DNA of 64,000 nt from Saururus chinensis (GCA_035235625.1 CP141140.1:23704685-23768684); one strand, 5' to 3'; shown: positions 42,481 to 55,499, counted from the stretch's first letter. Made by a program: numbers and translations. Notes: a model not told the origin generated them from the letters alone.

Positions 42481-45209
42481 TAACCACATGTTACCTATGC
42501 AGTCATTGATTTTAAATACTATTTTACCATTTATTATGCATAATACTTACTCTTGATATGTCATTATTTATTAAGCTAGTCATTTCGACGATCCTTCATC
42601 ATTTCTTTTCTTATGTCTTAATAATAAATCTACTCTATATATCTAAATTATGTTAAGATATGAATATTACTCACATATTATTATCACAACTAAGTAGCAT
42701 ATCACATGGTGTCTCTGTAATTATACCTTTATGTTATTACTAGCATCTACATTCCATACCATGGGTATTTTGTGAATCCATTTGAGCACACTATTGTCAG
42801 ATGCATACACAACAATCCTTAGAGTTTTCTGTTGACACTTCATGTCCCATATCATGAGTGTTTAGTGGGTTCTCCTAAATAGTTTGACAACCATTCCTTA
42901 ATAGACTACCTAGGAATTAGTGTGATTTCCCATTCATATCTTTTGCCAAGAATTATCTCAACCTCTCTAAACTTCCATCTTTGAGTCCTATAATCTATTT
43001 TTTACTGTCCAACCCCAATAGCCACTCCACCCAAGGAGTAACTCAAGGTCTCCGAATTCTCATCTCATGAGTACCACAATTTTTTTGATTGTCAGCCAAC
43101 CCTTTATTCCACTTGATATGATAAAGGGTACAATGATGATACCATGTATGGATGTAGGTTGCAATCTAGACCTTGGCATTCCATGTTGCTTGTGAGCCAT
43201 ACAACAAAAGCGTACACATTACGGCCCTTTGAAAGTTAATGACCCTTAGCTGAGGGCTACCCTGCCTATGAGACCCTAGTTTAGAGGCATATCGCTATGA
43301 CTATTCATTCTTTGAAGATCAAATCTCAATTATTTCTTGAAGATCAATGGTTCTCATTGGTAACCATGAGCAAGACCCATCTCACGTCAATACTCCCCTC
43401 CCCCCATCATCACAATAAAGGTCACTCTTGGTTCCTAGTTTGTCTCATCATTCCATTCCCAATCCCCACTTTAAAAGGAAACCTTAGCTCTCATCACAAA
43501 AGGTTCCACCCTACTCAACCTACCACTTAAAGAGACGAATATGAGCTCTGGTCCTCCATCATTTAGGACCCCATTATGTTTCTTACTCTATAGTAATTTA
43601 GCAATTTTTTTCATTAATTTCCTAGAGTCTTCATGAAATCTTTCTCATTTAGTTCCACCTATTCGCTTAGGAATATATTATGCTTTTGTAGTAATTATTA
43701 ACACAAGTTAAATCTTTTTTAACTCAATGCTTAAATCCCTGCCGACACCCTTGTTGATAGGTTAAAAGTGCATATGGAGCCCCCACCCAAACCCTGTTGA
43801 CAAGTTGTAAGGCACCTGTCGAACCCCTCTTGATAGCCCACCTCCACCTAAGTCATGTTCTCTCAATCTTTATCTATTTCATAGAATTCCCTATCTTAGG
43901 AATTTATCTTTTATTTCTTTTTTTTCCCTTCTTATTTTTACTATCAAGCCTCTATGGACACTCAAGTAGACTGGTCAAGCAACTTATCAACAACATCACA
44001 TCCATTCTATATCCAATTGGTATTCAAATGAATTCCTCTCTTTTCTCACTCATTTCCCTTACTTCTATAGAGTTATGATTATTATTTTACCATTACAACA
44101 TAAGTAATTCAACCACAATTAGCTTAACTAGCTAAAACATGAAGTGTATAGTTCTACCAAATGTAACCCTCTATAGTTTTTACATGGTTTTAGAAGCATA
44201 AAGACTCGATATTTATTGATAGGTAATGAATTTACCATGATTTCCTTTTGCCATGGAGACCACAATTATCCTCTCACAACCTTTCTTTCCCAAATTTATG
44301 TTCTTCCTCTTGGTGTAGCTCATATCCACCTTCCAAATGCTCTAACCACCTCCCAATGGCTTTGGGTTGAGTTTAGGTCTTGGAAGAACAATTAAATAAG
44401 ATGAGAAAACCCACAAATAAAGTAAGGTATTATATTCCTAAACCAGTTTCTAGTCTATTGACATATTGTATCCCTAATCGATGCCGATGTGTCAAGTGAC
44501 ATGTCGATAGATCTCACCTTTTCTTCCCAATAATCTCCAAAATTCACTATATAATTCCCAAGTTTAATTAAAGTTTTTCCAAAAATTCTTGGGTGTCATA
44601 GTCATGGTTGGGGCAGTGGAGGGGAAAGCGGGAGGTCATGCCAGAAAAGGGCTAGCATCAATGCCATCACTAGAACAAGGGGAATGGAGGTGGTGGAGGA
44701 AGATTTTCTACTTGTTTATAACCAAACAAGGGAAAATATTCTTTTTTTTCACGCTCCTCTTTCTCTTACTCCAAGTTCTTGGGGAACTAAATGGAGCCTA
44801 GAAATCAATAGTGCACATGCTACTATATTAGCCATATGATTCAGCCAGTGAAGCTTCATCAGTTGATTACAACTCACATGTTGTATGTGCTACTAACGTG
44901 ATGTCATTATGTTTGTTTCAAAATAAGACTTGTTTCCCTTGGAATAAAGGAAAGTGAATGTTTCCTTTTAGTCCCTTTCTTTATAACATATGTGGCCATG
45001 AGTCTATCCTAATTGGTTAGGTCACTGGAAAAGAGGTCAACACCCCCCCCCTCGAAACCCTCTTGACCTCTCTAGCATGATGATCCTTCCCTAGGCAATG
45101 CCTAAGGTCCTAACACCTATGTAACAAAAAATAAAATCTAAATATTTCATTGGGTAATTAGTCTTGAGTTTTTTCTATATTACCTGGACGAAGAAGCCAA
45201 TATTGCATA
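42480..45209. other. Intergenic DNA, mostly unrecognised
   Basis: Old repeat-like DNA. Open stretches at 43297-43530, 43797-44078 and 44589-44801 show no domains. Fragments such as CCTTGTTGATAGGTTAAAAG recall 56030-56160, which suggests shared LTR debris. Confidence 0.35.
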
Positions 45210-45719
45210 TTCAATGGTTTTTAAGTACAAATGCCATAGAACACAAACTTACACGATATTATAAGAAAATTGGACCGAAATACCACTGTCTTAGGGTTTA
45301 GGGTTTTATATAGTGTAAACCAATCAAACTATCATATTTACCCATAAACGACCAATTAGACTAGCAATTTCCAAAGTCTAGCCAATGAGAAGCGAAAACG
45401 CAGTGGGAGGTCCAATTTTCGACCCATCCGACCGGCATTTTCCAAAAATGGACCAGTGAGTAATGAAAACGCAGTGGGAGGTCCAATTTTTTATTTATCT
45501 GATTAGCGATTTTTAAAGTTTTCACTGTGAAACGAGTTACAGTAGTAAAGTGAGGTTCAACCCAAGTGTATACTCACATCCCCTAGTAAAGAAGTGATCT
45601 TTGGCGAAGATCAGCGACCCATTGAGGGGTTAATCTAGTGAGGCTCATCGACATCAACCAGTAGTTGACTTCCACAGTAATGACCTATTATTCAAATTCT
45701 AGTTGAAAATCATATGTTT

Positions 45720-45955
45720 GTATACACGATTATTCATATATCATGTTATGGAACACATGATAAGTTGTACTTGCATACACTTAGTACATTGTCGTGTTAT
45801 CAATAATACGATATACTATACTGAGAAATCGTCTTATCATGTATGGGTAGCATACATATCTTGTTATCAATAATATGATATGTGATAGACAGTATTCAGT
45901 TGTTGTGTTATCGTGTGTGAGAAGGCTATAAGAATACACGATATGCGATAGTCAC

Positions 45956-45958
<3 letters not shown>
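45720..45958. repeat. Motif-bearing 5' gap of MULE B
   Basis: Motif copies near 45750, 45792 (TCGTGTTATCAATAATACG), 45835, 45858 and 45903. Confidence 0.6.

Positions 45959-46050
<92 letters not shown>
45959..46050. repeat. (TA)n microsatellite
   Basis: About 46 TA units. MULE A has about 10 at the same relative position. Confidence 0.95.
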
Positions 46051-46051
<1 letters not shown>

Positions 46052-46059
46052 CATCTTTT

Positions 46060-46800
46060 ACAGACGAAAACTATAAGAATACAGTCAAATGGAAGAATAA
46101 GTGAAGGCCTTAGAAGAGAAGAAGAGAATTTATGGGAAGAAACCAGGTCTAGGAACTAACAGTTGCCTTGGTGAACTTTGACTTTCAAAAGACCTCATTG
46201 AATCGAGGTCGGGATGCAAGGCAATTTTGGAGGAGAGTGGGTTTTACCCAATATATGATTGCTCATTATTTCCAGGTTACTTTTGGACATTCTAATAGGT
46301 GCGTGTTAGGATGACTCACAAGAGGTATTCAACATCCAGAGCAAAATACTACCCCTCATGGAGGAAGAAGTCGCACTAATCAAGGGTTTGAGGGCGAAAG
46401 AAAACCCATTGAAGTTGGATAGTGGTGACAGGAAGGCTGCCTAAGGCAAGGGGCAATTCTACAAAAGGTTCTTCGTGGGGAAGCGGTCAGTGAAGAATCT
46501 TATTGAAAAAATTTTGAAGTGGCAGAAAATAGGCGTGTTGTCTCCGATGAAGACTTGACACGCTTGGCAATCGTGCACATGGGGACCCTAGTATTATTCA
46601 CAGAGAGCAACAGATTTGTCTCCCTATTTCTATGTGACTTCCTCGATGCCTCAGTTGTTGTGGGGAAGTACAACTGAGCGGAAGCCATTTATGACATGTT
46701 GCATCGAGGTATATCCTCAGCCCACAACAACATCAGGAGAAGAGAAGACGAGCACTCTATCACAACCGGTATTCTCATTGGGGCTTTAATTGTGCTACAG
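46060..46800 (+). pseudogene. DUF1985-like domain, MULE B
   Basis: Colinear with MULE A 3566-2790. The best fragment (about 46545-46676) reads DLTRLAIVHMGTLVLFTESN then RFVSLFLCDFLDASVVVGKY, matching the D-FIDDLAIVGRHNWA part of copy A. A stop follows KYN, where copy A has W. Further on comes AIYDMLHRGISSAHNNIRRR. Assignment to DUF1985 is by pattern and by the ULP1-like domain that follows. Confidence 0.5.
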
Positions 46801-47115
46801 GTAAATTTCTTATTATCAATAACACGATTACATATATTAACGTATAATAAATATTATGACAATATTTTAACATTTTAGGTATGTCGTCTTATCAATAACA
46901 CGATAATATAATTAGCATGGTTTAGATCACACACTAATTTGATTTTTATGTTATTGATCACACGTTAGTTAGGTTAGCGTGTTGTCAATAATACGATAAC
47001 TTACCATATCGTGTATATTCAATTACACGATGTTAGTATTTTTTGTAATTGGTAATACGATCAGTTTAATAAACGTGTTATCCATGACACGACAGACATG
47101 ATACAAGATCACTAT
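46800..47115. repeat. Motif-bearing gap of MULE B, gap 1
   Basis: Copies near 46815 (TTATCAATAACACGATTAC), 46887, 46955, 46980, 47005 and 47075. Confidence 0.65.
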
Positions 47116-47119
47116 TAAC

Positions 47120-47890
47120 AGGATTGTTTTGCAAACATAGGTGTGATTTGTTTAGTGTACTTCTATATGGGCTCCAACTTCTCCTCCATGTAGTTCGAGG
47201 TGCTAGAGGTAGCCCAGGTTTATCCAACTGTAGTTGGACATGGAGAAGGCCACTAAACTTGACCCGGCCAATGAAAAGTCAAGGAAGTTGTTGGCTCATC
47301 ACAAGATGAGGAAGTGGTACGAGGAGATACTCATACAACACAAAGGCTAAGAGGTGCATTTGATCGGGGCCCAAAGGCTGGCCAGATGGCAAAGAAGATG
47401 ACCATGCATTCTACGATATAGAGGAAAATGGTTCCTATTGATGCACATTGTGGTCAGATATCAGAATAATATCACTCCGGCAAAGATGTCATTGAGAGCT
47501 TTGTCATGCCACTAGATGTCATGACTAAGATTGCTGACGTTGTTTTGGAGAAGGTTGTGTTGTACAGAGAGCTTGGAGCACCGAAAAAGTGCAAATTGCA
47601 CTATAGAGAGTTAAAAACGCTCTCGAGGTGGCCAGATGGTTAATTGAATAGATGCAGCCCCCACATGAAGGATTATCTCATCCAAAAACTAAGCCTCCAC
47701 ATGAAGTTCTTCAACCGAAGAAACGTCGCGCAGCAATCCCTATGCTAACAACTGAATGAGAGAAGTTGGTTAGGGTTAGGACTCAAGCTTCTAAATCAAG
47801 TGAAGTTGTTCATCATTCTGCTCATGAAGAACAAAGAACATATGTTCCTCAATTTGTAGATGACGATTCATTTTTCATAAAGTATTATCA
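47120..47890 (+). pseudogene. Middle block of the TE gene, MULE B
   Basis: It matches MULE A 2460-1690 in pieces (EVHLIGAQRLARW; REKLVRVRTQASKSSE then EEQRTYVPQFVDDD). No named domain; frames are broken. Confidence 0.4.
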
Positions 47891-48180
47891 TATTATATTC
47901 AATGATATAACCTACTTGGAAAGGTGTGTTATCGTGTGATCAATAACACAACCTTTTATACTATCGTTTTAGATGCAAAACGACTTTGGGATCATTGTGT
48001 CATCGATAGCACGTGAGTATATAATATTGTATTATATTAAAAATGACTTGGGAGTAGTTGTGTGATCGATAACAATACCGTTTCTATTAGCATATTAGAT
48101 TCAATATTACTTTTGGAGTAGTCATGTCATCAATAACATGCATTATTTGACCTTCATGTATATACTCATACAACTTGTTA
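47890..48180. repeat. Motif-bearing gap of MULE B, gap 2
   Basis: Copies near 47930 (GTGTTATCGTGTGATCAATA), 47997, 48060 and 48125. Confidence 0.55.
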
Positions 48181-48185
48181 CATGT

Positions 48186-49102
48186 ATTATACAGAGAAAA
48201 GGGAGCCCAAAGCTAGCTCCTCAAAGAAGGGTCTCAAGGTTGAATGGACCGTTATCACCAGATTTTTCAAGAAAATTAATGAGGAAGTGGTGCAAGCCTG
48301 AGAGGAAGACATGGTGTAAGCCCAAGAGTAGGAAGTGGTGCATGCCCGAGACGAGGAAGTCGTGCAAGCCCTGGCAGAAGTGGTGCCACCAAAGCAAATG
48401 AAGTTGAAGATAAAGAAACGAAAAGTTTCAGATGATGGCCTACATCTCTGCTACCACTCGTGCCTAGGAGGACGAGGTACATGGTGGCTAATCCACCGGC
48501 ACATGTAGCCAAGGGGGAGGTAGCTAAGGAGGACACAGTGAAGGTGGAGGCTACAAAGGAGGATCTAGCCCCTACTAATGCTACTAAGGAGGATCCAGCC
48601 AAGAAGGTTTGAGGCCTATAAAGTCCAAATTAAGGCAATTAGCAACTTCCTAGCGCAGAAGATTGGAAAGCTTACTCAGATTGCAAGGGAGGAGGGGAAA
48701 GCAAGGCTAGGGGATGAAGTTTTGTTGGTAGTTGTCCCTACCACATACATTATCCCTAGCCCAGATGAATTTGCTACAAAGTCTCCTACCCCGAGCTCTG
48801 AGTCATCAAATGTTGCTTCCAGCTCGGCCACTATATTGGATACTCCTGATCCAGTTGATCAAGAACTGCTAGAGAGTATCATAAGCATGACAAACATCGA
48901 AGAGCACGCTGAGAACAAGCAAAAGGACAAGGAGGAGGTCATAGTGGTACAACACAACTACCTTGACCTCCAACACATGTTCCATGTGGAGATCTTAGGT
49001 GGAGAAGATCAGGAGAGAATCAAGGACTTTATGGCCAACCCACATAAGCAATGGACTATGACAATGCTTCTCCATGCATATTGTGTCTCTGCTTCGATAT
49101 GA
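48186..49102 (+). pseudogene. Charged hinge before the ULP1-like domain, MULE B
   Basis: Colinear with MULE A 1497-600. The 174-codon open stretch at 48578-49102 includes DEVLLVVVPTTYIIPSPDEF, a Ser-rich SSESSNVASSSATI piece, DPVDQELLESIISM and YLDLQHMFHVEIL. The earlier part is Lys/Glu/Pro-rich. An upstream frame change separates the two parts. No catalytic motif is here. Confidence 0.5.
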
Positions 49103-49109
49103 GTGCATA

Positions 49110-49440
49110 ATGAATGAGGTAACAACTACTTCATATGTGAAATCACAATATGGTGTGCTATCCTGTTTTGAATAACACAATATGTGAAATCACATGACGA
49201 ATGCCTCCAAAGTTCGCGTTATTGATAAAATGAAATTTCCACATGTTGTAGTATCAATAACACGATAAGTATCAAACCAGATTATCATGTGTACTTTGTG
49301 TGTTTGTATTTATATGACCTAGTGTATGTCATGCTATCGCTTACATGATGAATTAGCATGTCATATTTGTATTTGCATGACATATTGTATGTCATGTTAT
49401 CACTAACACACTAATATTGTGTTGATAATATTACATCATA
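49110..49440. repeat. Motif-bearing gap of MULE B, gap 3
   Basis: Copies near 49165, 49217, 49253 (TCAATAACACGATAAG), 49340 and 49395. Confidence 0.55.
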
Positions 49441-49945
49441 GACATCATCTGCTAGCTACTGGAGCAGTGAAATATAAGATATCTCGGTATTTATCCAAAC
49501 TATTTTTTTGGAAAATTTGTCATCCAACACTACTACAACATAGGGACATAGCATGATAAGGTGGAGATGTGTCCCAAAATTGTCAACAATTGAATGAAGT
49601 TGCTTAATGTAAACACCAAGAGTGGCTTCATTCCAATCTATGTCATTAACCATTTCCTTCTTCTCATTGCCCGATGCAGGGAGAAGAGGTTCAGGTGGTA
49701 TAATCCACTAAAGGGTGACCACAATCACCACTTTGCCGAGGTTGACAAGGTCAAAAGACATGTTGCCATAGCCATGGAGAATATCCTTCTCATAAAGGGT
49801 GTGAAAAAGTGGCTACTGACGAAGATTAAAAAATGTCCATATCAATAGATGAATGAAGACTATGGGGTGTTCTTGATGTATTATATTGCGAAGCTGGCCA
49901 CATGAGTCTTTTAACCAATTTTTCCTAATCAAATATCACTATGTT
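49440..49945 (+). pseudogene. ULP1-like (C48) protease domain, MULE B
   Basis: ULP1 proteases cut SUMO or SUMO-like tags; many plant MULEs carry a copy of unclear role. Here SGFIPIYVINHFLLLIARC gives the His strand, REKRFRWYNPLKG stands at the Asp position (Asn instead) and NEDYGVFLMYYIAKLAT (about 49852-49900) aligns with the N-x-DCGVF active-site loop. The catalytic Cys is replaced by Tyr (codon 49861-49863). A stop lies just before that loop. Two of three catalytic residues are changed, so it cannot be an active protease. A fold used for binding, as a pseudoenzyme, cannot be excluded for the ancestor. Confidence 0.65.
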
Positions 49946-50094
49946 GGTCAATCCGCAGATATGTGCAACAATTCTTCGTGGGTGAATTGATCAGGACTTC
50001 AATGCTTCCTCAGAGGAGTTGTAGTAGTATTTTTTTGTCCCTTACAATGTATAATTGATAAGAAAAAAAATATTTTTTTACTTTCATTCAAGGT

Positions 50095-50530
50095 TGTGTC
50101 ACTTATAAGTAGTGTCACCGATAACACAAAAGTTATGTTAGGTCATGTAATAAGTGTTGCAAATCATGTTATCAGCAACACACCCACTCACATGTCTTTT
50201 CACCGATAACATGAAGTCATGTTAGGTCGTGTAATAAAGTGTTGCAGATCGTGTTATCAACAACACTCCCACTAGCAAGTCATGTTACCGATCACACAAA
50301 GTCATGTTAGGTTGTGTAATAAAGTGTTGCAGGTCGTATTATCAACAACACGCACACTCGTAGGTCATGTCACCAATAACATGAAATCTGTAAGGTTATG
50401 TAATAAAGTGTTAGAGGTTGTGTTATCAACAACATGCCCATCCGTAGGTCGTGTCATTAATAACACAAAGTCATGTTAGGTCATGTAAGAAAGTGTTACA
50501 AATTGTGTTATTAGCAACACGCCCAACCGT
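50095..50530 (+). repeat. 84-bp tandem array containing the MULE motif, about 5 units
   Basis: Units start near 50130, 50214, 50298, 50381 and 50465 with AAGTCATGTTAGGTCGTGTA. Each contains a GTGTTATCAACAACACGCCC hairpin and a GTCACCGATAACACAAA piece, so each has two to three motif-like sites. The array lies just after the ULP1-like block and is cut by the solo LTR at 50534. Confidence 0.8.
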
Positions 50531-50533
50531 AGG

Positions 50534-53500
50534 TGACATGCCCTGGCTTCGCCCAACCTGAGCCGAACCCGATCCGAGGACCAATCAGCGCACTGGGGCA
50601 ATAGAAATTTACAGATTAACATATTGCGGAAGACTTAGCCCCTCTAATGGGTGATTCAACTAAGGGAGTAGCACACCTCACGTCCTTTGAGCAAGAAAAT
50701 AAGGATAAAGAAGTGGATAATAAACTATCATAATCCTCACATAAACCCACATAATAATCTCCATAGCCTACACATGGCTCGAAATCAGAAAAGTTTAGAC
50801 AAGTCTAAGAACAACATATAAATGCGGGCATAATACATAATCTACCATATAATGTTATCTAATGTCAACTACAAGAAATCAGAAAATAAAACATCATCAG
50901 AATGCCATGAAGGCTAATCCCATGAGTACCATGTCGTCCCTGATATAAGGTGTCCTACACGTTTGCACATTGCATCGTGCAGCCCCAAAACAAATCACAA
51001 AAAAGGGGTTAGTACAAAACTCAGTAATAGTTTGAAAGCGATAACATTAATAAAAAAATCATCACGACACAACATCATAGCAATTCAAATCCATCAATGA
51101 CATGGTATACACTTTTTTTATCATCCCCTTACTAAACCCCTACTTATCCATAAGTAAAAGATCTAACATGTATATAACACATATATCAAGTGAAGGCATA
51201 AATGATCATATTATGACTTAGCATCCATCCTGCATAAGTAATGATCTTTATCCAATCACAATGAAGCATAATATCACACATAATCCGCATGAGAAGTGTC
51301 TCTCCCACACTTTCTGATCATGTGTCCATATCACATAAACCTACATAAGTAATGTCTCAATCACACAATTCAAATCATGCATTCATATCACATTCATTCA
51401 TCCTGCACAACAAACGTGTCAAACACATGATACACAATCTTACATAATAAATCATATACACATGTGTCATATTATCCCTACACAACCTGTGTAATCCTAG
51501 GAATAGTATAATTTCATACACATGCATCATCAGCAAATGATGAATGGCTCCATCAAGGAGTGAATACAAACATACACCCGCCCTGGATATCGTTCGATTT
51601 CCTACATGGAAACCTGGGGTGTCAACCCGCTCTAGACATCAATTCGATTTCCAAGTGGAAACCTAGGGTGTTTGGGATAGTCAACCCCACTGCTCACCCT
51701 GGACAATCCACAAGGGATGTCTGATTTCTTTTTAGAAACTTAGAGCAGGTCTGCTCACCCTGGACAATTCTGGCCAAGAACGTCTGATCTCCTCATGAAG
51801 ACCTAGAACACGTGGTAGCTAGTGCACAAGGGTATACCACTTTGGATGCTCAGTGTCTAGATGTGACTATCTCAAGAAATCTCAATTGCAAGATGAGTTC
51901 ATCCCTCATCTCTATATATCTCAAATTGATTAAACCCGAGGAGTATCTATGTTCTACACAGGAACTCAAATTGAAATCATGTCCTTTCAGACTAGCCAAG
52001 TTCCGATTAAGCCAAAGATCGATTAATCCGGCACGTAATCTCTCAGCATTATATTAAATCAATCAACCACATCTAAACATCGGTAAAGTCTCATTCATGA
52101 AATCCACTTCATGATGCATGCAACATGATGCATACATAAGCAATCTCTACGTGTGTTCCAACACATGGAATGTGCTCCCATCAGTTCCCACATGCATCAT
52201 ATTCAAGTCTTAAGCAACCACGATTTCATAATTAATTCCCCATATGTGTATGTTCATACATTCCTAAGCACATGACCATGCTTTGACAATTGCTCACAAG
52301 GCAATCCACACATGCTTTGATGAAATCTAAACATAGTTCTTAACTAAAATCTTGGGTGACATCCATCTGAAAACTGTCATTCCAATCATATGAAATCTAA
52401 TGCTCAATTCCTACAAGCATATTTAATCCACACATGAAACTAAAACATAGTATCACTATTCACCCACAATTTATTCATACTATAAGATGACACATTAGTT
52501 CATTATTATGTCCTAACCTTGCTGGAAGCATGCTTGATACATAAGAATTCATCAACCATAGATTTAAGGAAATTAATACTACATGTCTAACCATCAACAT
52601 GTAATTCTATATAATACTTAAACATCCTTTATAAATCTCAACATAAATAGCACAACCTTCTAGTAGCTTATTCTAACTCAGAACACTCCATATGAACATT
52701 AGAAACAACATTTAGGAGTAAAAACATCGAAATATGCATAGGAAATAAAATGCCCAAAATCTGCTATGTAGCCGATCGATTGGCATGCAAGGGCGTTTGA
52801 TCGGCTGGCCTTAAAATCAGCCTACAATGACATTTGGATAGTCAATCAACCTAAAAGGGCGATTGATCACTATAATGGCAGATCTAAGTCGTCTTCTCCA
52901 TTTTGAAAACCAAACCGATACACCATCAAACAAACTTAAAACCTCCATTCAAAGCCTGAAACATCATAAAAATTTAATTAAACCTTCCAAAATACTAAAT
53001 CTACCCATTTTCAATCAAAGCCCCAAGAAATTAATACAAAGGATTAAGTTTTTACTAATCCACCATTAGAGCTCTAAACATGGAATCCATTCAAGAAAAT
53101 ACCTCAAAAACTAAGATTTGAAACACAACAAGCTTGAGGATTAAACCTAATACCTTTCACCTCTTTTTGGGTTAGATTAGCTCCTTAACCTCCTCTAAAA
53201 ACTACCCAAAATGTGATTTTTGTTAATACCCACCTAAATCCAATTTTGAACTTGAAAATCATTGGGAAAATCTTAGATCTAGGGCTTTAGGGACTCAAAA
53301 ACAAAATTTTGAAAGCTAGGGTTTGAAGTAGAGATGCAAATCAGTGACTTAATGACTTGAAAAAGAGATTAGTGAATGGGAAAAATATGAGATTAGAAGA
53401 AGTTTATGAAAAACCCTAATAATTAAAGAAAGATTAGGAAAATCTCACCTCAAATCACCTTCCACTTTGGGCTAATGCCTCTTGATTCTAAGGCTCAGCC

Positions 53501-53595
53501 CTTTCTCAAATGGGAAAGAGGTCAGTCCTTTCCTTTTATAGTAAGGAAGGGGTTAGACCAAATCAAAATTGAGGGTATAAATATAATTCTTAACA
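50534..53595. mobile_element. Solo LTR nested in MULE B (about 3.1 kb)
   Basis: Ends TGACATGCCC and TTAACA. Flanks CGTAG (50528-50532) and CGTAG (53596-53600) match, with one extra G next to the left edge. No internal region or partner LTR is present. CTATAAAAGG on minus near 53540 is a TATA candidate, so orientation may be minus, but this is uncertain. It interrupts the 84-bp motif array and is therefore younger than it. Confidence 0.65.
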
Positions 53596-53649
53596 CGTAG
53601 TGAAGAAAAGAATTTGTAATACTTATTGTAAAATCTATTTTTTATTGTG

Positions 53650-53870
53650 TAATTGGTAACATGTTATCCTTTTGATTGTTTTATTGATTACACGATATGT
53701 ATACAGAAGATAATATTAAAAATAAATAGATCAACATATAGTGTTATCAACATCACGAACTTCATTAAGGTCATGTTATCGATAATACAATGTACATACA
53801 ATATTGTATAAGGTAATACAACATTCATAAAAAATCATGTTTGTAAGAACACGACTATAAAATATCATTT
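53650..53870. repeat. Motif-bearing gap of MULE B beyond the nested LTR
   Basis: Motif-like copies near 53655, 53690, 53735, 53770 and 53830 (for example AGTGTTATCAACATCACGA). Confidence 0.5.
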
Positions 53871-53989
53871 CATCCAATCAGCTAAAGAAAGAAGGTAGAA
53901 AAGGAAACCTTGATCGATGTTCTCCGTTCATTTTTCTACTCTTTTCTTCACCATCCTTTGGCTTGTACTTGGACCAACAACTACATTCG

Positions 53990-55400
53990 AATGGTCCTCT
54001 AGTGTGTTATCACAACGTTTGCAATTGTAACCCAACTACCCCAATGCTCCACATTTGCTTTAGGCTTTCACCTTGGTTTGTGACTATATTCAATTTTTTT
54101 TAGACGCCCCCACTACTTGAGTGGGATGGCGGATTGAATATAGGTAAAACTATAGTTAGTGCCAACTGGTGCCTATTTGTCATTGGGTATAATGGCTCTC
54201 GATATGCTATTTTATATGTTTATGTGGAGTACTATTTTTTGCAATAATCAGACACATAGAAGTGTCTATGATCAATTGGTGCAATTGCATATTTACATGG
54301 TAGCCCTAGATGCTGAAACTTTTAGCATGTGCAGCTACGTTCAACCAGATTCACCACACCCTGTTGAATGAATATTGTATGAATGAGAATACAATAAGTG
54401 ATATATTATAGTGTTATCGAAAACATGACCCATCAACACATGCCTTGTGCTCACAATTATCATGCTATTTTAACTGATATACATACATGTTATTGTCAAG
54501 AACGTATGAATATACACATGACATTACTTGGATTTTACCTGGTGATGTAGCAAGTAAACCTAGAATTTATACATTGATACTGACAATATATGCTCATTCC
54601 TTGCTTCTTCTATTTTGCTTTTTTATGTTTTTACGAGCAAATAGGGTTACATCTTAAGTCACATTTTGTCTATCTGTCCAACGTTTCTTAAAGGGTGAGG
54701 TTGTGTGCACCCTTGTATGCTCAATTAACTGAGTAATAAGCATTGACTTGGTTTTTTAAAATATTGCATTAGCACTTTTAGACTTGTTTGAGTTGTGCCC
54801 CATATCTTTTATCTAGAAATGCAACATTGGCCTAGTGTTCTAGACCTTTCTTATTGAGCCAAGCAAATACGTTAGGATTATGTTCTTTAATCTTGTTCAT
54901 TGTGTCATCATACACGTTCTATCTAAAAGTTTTAGTTGCTACTTGGAGTTGGTTCTTTAGGTAGTTGTCTTTGAATCTGTCCAATATATTTGTTGTCATG
55001 TGATGGATGCAATATTCGTGGTGTGTAGAGGGAAAATATTGCTTAATAGCATTTGTCAAACCCTTCATTCCATCAGAAACAATCGTATTTAATTTAGTTG
55101 GAGGATTAGAAAATAGATAATTTCTAACCAATTCAAGAAACTAGCTCCAAGTTTCTCACACTCATTCTCGACTATTGCAAATGTGATGCATAATATATTA
55201 TTGTTCCCGTCTAGTGCACTTGCTATCAATAGTTGAACATGATATTTTCCCTTCAAGAAAGACTCATTTACTATTAGCAATGGCCTCTGTGTTGTTCTAA
55301 AAGTTCTTGGAACTAACCCAAACATCCAAAAGACTCTTTTAAAATCATATCCTCTATAGGTCCAAGAATATTGCATGATTTGATTGGAACTACTACACTC
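53990..55400 (-). pseudogene. MULE (Mutator-type) transposase, decayed
   Basis: On minus, the DDE core reads RPLLIVNESFLKGKYHVQLL then IASALDGNNNILCITFAIVE (55300-55160), matching the MULE consensus V-D-G-T-x-LKGKY-x-G-LLIA...D-NNxIxPLAFAIVE; the first catalytic Asp is Asn here. NTIVSDGMKGLTNAIKQYFP then HHEYCIHHMTTNIL (about 55085-54975) carries the second Asp and the C-H motif. KIKEHNPNVFAWL (about 54895) and a KRYGAQ piece follow in a changed frame. Near 54065-54010 KCGALG and LGYNCKRC recall the CCHC zinc knuckle. The part before the DDE core is not seen. Stops and frame changes mark it dead. Confidence 0.75.
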
Positions 55401-55499
55401 CCTGCATTAATCCTTTCTACCTAAATTTCATATGCAGGAAGTATGTGATTGGATTCGTCTTGGTCCCCATCTATTAAATCACATAGTTCTTTACCAACA

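Noticed and set aside
50095-50530. CRISPR-like regular repeats
   Set aside because: The 84-bp units repeat in full without unique spacers, and the context is a plant DNA transposon.
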